15,117 bases of DNA from an uncultured Blautia sp. (lineage in GTDB: Bacteria > Bacillota > Clostridia > Lachnospirales > Lachnospiraceae). Each line of letters begins with the position of its first letter. Position 1 is the stretch's first letter. Of the stretch, positions 14,301 to 15,117 are shown piece after piece. Location: assembly GCA_900547615.1 (NCBI GenBank), contig URHH01000054.1:1-15117 (forward strand), written 5' to 3'. Below the pieces are notes generated by a model. The model saw only the letters and a list, made by a program, of their open reading frames with translations, was not told the DNA's origin and ran no database searches. The position numbers and the translations under genes are program-made.

Positions 14301-15117
14301 GTATTTGTGGTATATTGCGTCAGATCACGAAGAGGGTCTTCCATAGCTTCAAAAGTCTGCAGTTTCATCTCTTCCATAGCGCTTTCCATATTCGCTATGT
14401 CGCCGCTGAGGTTATCCGTCATAATCCCGGCCATCTCCTCAGATGTCCCGGCCGACTTGCGAAGTGCTTCCTCATATCCGGAAACCTTTCCCATGCCCTC
14501 TGTAAGTATCATGTTTAAAGCCTTAATAGAATCCGCGGTAAAGGTGGAACCCAATGCGGCTGCCTTTTCCGCATCTCCCATTCCGGCTGTAGCAGCTTCT
14601 ACATCGGTCAGAATATCCGTCAAATCCCGGAAGTTTCCCTTTTCGTTTTGAACAGCAATTGAAGTTTCCCCGATTTTTATGGCGCCATCTTCCATGTTTT
14701 GGGTAATGTCACGCATAGTAGCCGCCAGCGCTGTTCCGGCTTCTGATCCTTTATAACCCTGGTTCGCCATTGCTTCCAGTAAAGAAGTCGTTGTTTCCAC
14801 ATCTTGTCCTGCTGCATGTAAATTCGCAGCACTGTTCCGGTAGGCTTCACCTAACTGCAATGCCGTGGTGTTGCTGTTGGACTGGGCGTAAGCCAGCATA
14901 TCCGCAAAATAAGTGGACTGACTTGCTTCCATGCCAAACGCACTCAGGTAATCTGTTACCATATCCGAGGCTTCGCCAAGCCCCATTCCTGACGCCGCCG
15001 CAAGATTTAAGACGCCGCCAAGAGCCGAAGAGGACTGCTGTGCGTCCCAGCCTGCCAAAGACATATATTTCAATGCCTCTGCCGCTTCTGACGCGGAAAA
15101 TACTGTCGTTGCGCCGT
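11342..15117 (-). CDS. Phage tail tape measure protein with internal LysM (5' end outside window)
   Basis: The reading frame is open to the window edge; 1257 codons are visible before TGA (11342-11344), and the real start lies upstream. The first third is the TP901-type tape measure core, recognisable by ALKYMSLAGWDAQQSS, LNLAAASGMGLGEASDMVTD and the SLLEAMANQGYKGSEAGTAL region. A glycine- and alanine-rich hydrophobic segment (nt 13979-14038) could insert in the membrane during injection. Long helical regions follow. A LysM motif lies at nt 12338-12481 (YEVVAGDTLSGIAETVG, then NVGAKINVP), followed by a low-complexity linker. Then come about four beta repeats of the GTVDVTLA type and the common end motif GGIFDQPHFGVLAEAGPEAY (nt about 11636-11716). 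It sets tail length and threads the DNA channel. It is the first visible gene of the operon. Confidence 0.95.
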   Translation of the reverse strand, partial: GATTVFSASEAAEALKYMSLAGWDAQQSSSALGGVLNLAAASGMGLGEASDMVTDYLSAFGMEASQSTYFADMLAYAQSNSNTTALQLGEAYRNSAANLHAAGQDVETTTSLLEAMANQGYKGSEAGTALAATMRDITQNMEDGAIKIGETSIAVQNEKGNFRDLTDILTDVEAATAGMGDAEKAAALGSTFTADSIKALNMILTEGMGKVSGYEEALRKSAGTSEEMAGIMTDNLSGDIANMESAMEEMKLQTFEAMEDPLRDLTQYTTNTVIPSLTEWVPDAFGTLASGIKEVGSALAPMLETILKNPKAIGNALTSIGAGFAAMKTVNTGFSIASKISQNEGIVKTLTNFGKILFGSPWAAGAAGFAAAATFIGSKIHQYNEAQIDGSLTDHFGSVELDEDQIEDFASRVIDAEWLVNINAALGAFENSDELAEQAEEALAENDSLEWRASIGIQLDENEVATYIANINTFGDNVEQALSEVTRGAQAVLDEFDLKGTDGSSLGSKIAEWAKEDLSEVSYISAGLTNLVQTALEDGILDVNEQAAIDQLQTKMSNILAGWKEAEAQAEMDILTQKYGRLSGKDLTSDTFTKVVEEVGEQRETAMSALEESEKKLFTTLNALNRKDENGIQRISDSELDYYKNQAGEAIRNEEALILNDSLKFENNTFEDAYGKEINKSFDSIQENAAAGLSDMNTFLKNQDYQSLSAAVQDGMLSQIQQRTDIGKADRSAIAEIYEAMKPDVESMGAIIDEYTAMGQKVPEEIMSEFNQAIQTGAVAGDADAAWQVFANEMVTDPANKALVQAIEEGAVSAPEELRTALSRATAEVTSDPLTVDGMQVEVEGIEADEAQVGELINKAFEGLEATGIEKEVNGTATVEYEVVAGDTLSGIAETVGSTVDELLTYNPQITDPNVINVGAKINVPKELVAVDASGAGEAADEALKNETKEPKTQEQPVNTKYTDAGTDDSELKAAAESKESTQEPMESTVPTTITFEVSGINDEALAGATTDYLKTNMQAIPVEVPANITLNAGTIDSSQAVSTVQSNVSTAFATALPADGTVDVTLAKGNDNIGEVYDYVGGLVRSAWSNPYSASGTVNVTLTANYSLANPTKTISFGGGATGSATVTAALHADGGIFDQPHFGVLAEAGPEAYIPLDGSENAKSIWREAGTRLGLLEENPISVPPAMAPSSSGDSSEKRSIKDYNININGSGKFQASGGVSRKDVVQIIMDEIKDVIINLVQDEILTEGDGVYEY

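Noticed and set aside
1..15117. Extracellular contractile injection system or R-type bacteriocin instead of a phage
   Set aside because: The gene order fits either a myophage or a derived tail particle, but no head, sheath, tube, ATPase or terminase gene is in the window to decide; the simplest call is a phage or prophage tail region.

Overview
The window is a slice of the late morphogenesis region of a contractile-tailed (myovirus-like) phage or prophage. Every gene lies on the minus strand, so the order below runs from high to low coordinates. Strong AGGAGG-type ribosome binding sites, frequent short gene overlaps, occasional TTG starts, moderate to low GC and the protein families together suggest a low-GC Gram-positive (Firmicutes) host. 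A gut clostridial or Lachnospiraceae-like host fits best, but that is inference. No integrase, attachment site, portal, capsid or sheath gene lies here, so the window cannot show whether this is an intact phage, a prophage or a tail-like bacteriocin.

Tail core and baseplate (15117 to about 7071): a tape measure protein cut by the window edge is followed by a 55-residue coiled-coil gene. Then comes a series matching the Bacillus PBSX order xkdP-Q-R-S-T-U: LysM tail protein, gpD-like hub protein, DUF2577, DUF2634/gp25-like wedge protein, baseplate J protein, and the DUF2313/YmfQ protein that ends the baseplate. The genes overlap or nearly touch, which indicates one operon. The tape measure protein carries its own internal LysM motif.

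Tail fibre region (7054 to about 2586): a tail-collar-type fibre, two larger modular fibre proteins with HxH motifs, a pyocin-knob fibre protein, a beta-rich 156-residue protein and a small protein ending in a coiled coil. A terminator-like hairpin lies between two of the fibre genes.

Accessory receptor-binding block (2571 to 688): after a run of ten C residues inside a possible leader ORF comes an AT-rich block. It holds one small beta-rich protein and two divergent tandem paralogues. A second small protein ending in a coiled coil and a 58-residue gene follow. The block looks like a second fibre cassette acquired separately.

Exit to the next module (652 to 1): a 60-residue conserved-looking small gene, a strong 10-bp hairpin nested in an outer stem, and the start of a membrane-anchored coiled-coil protein. 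The last is probably the edge of the holin/endolysin module, which would lie beyond the window.

No RNA genes, insertion sequences, CRISPR arrays or plus-strand genes were supported. No stretch longer than 300 bases lacks a gene. No clearly new defence or mobile system was seen. The most unusual points are the C10 leader, the AT-rich paralogue pair, the LysM inside the tape measure protein and the structured intergenic hairpins.
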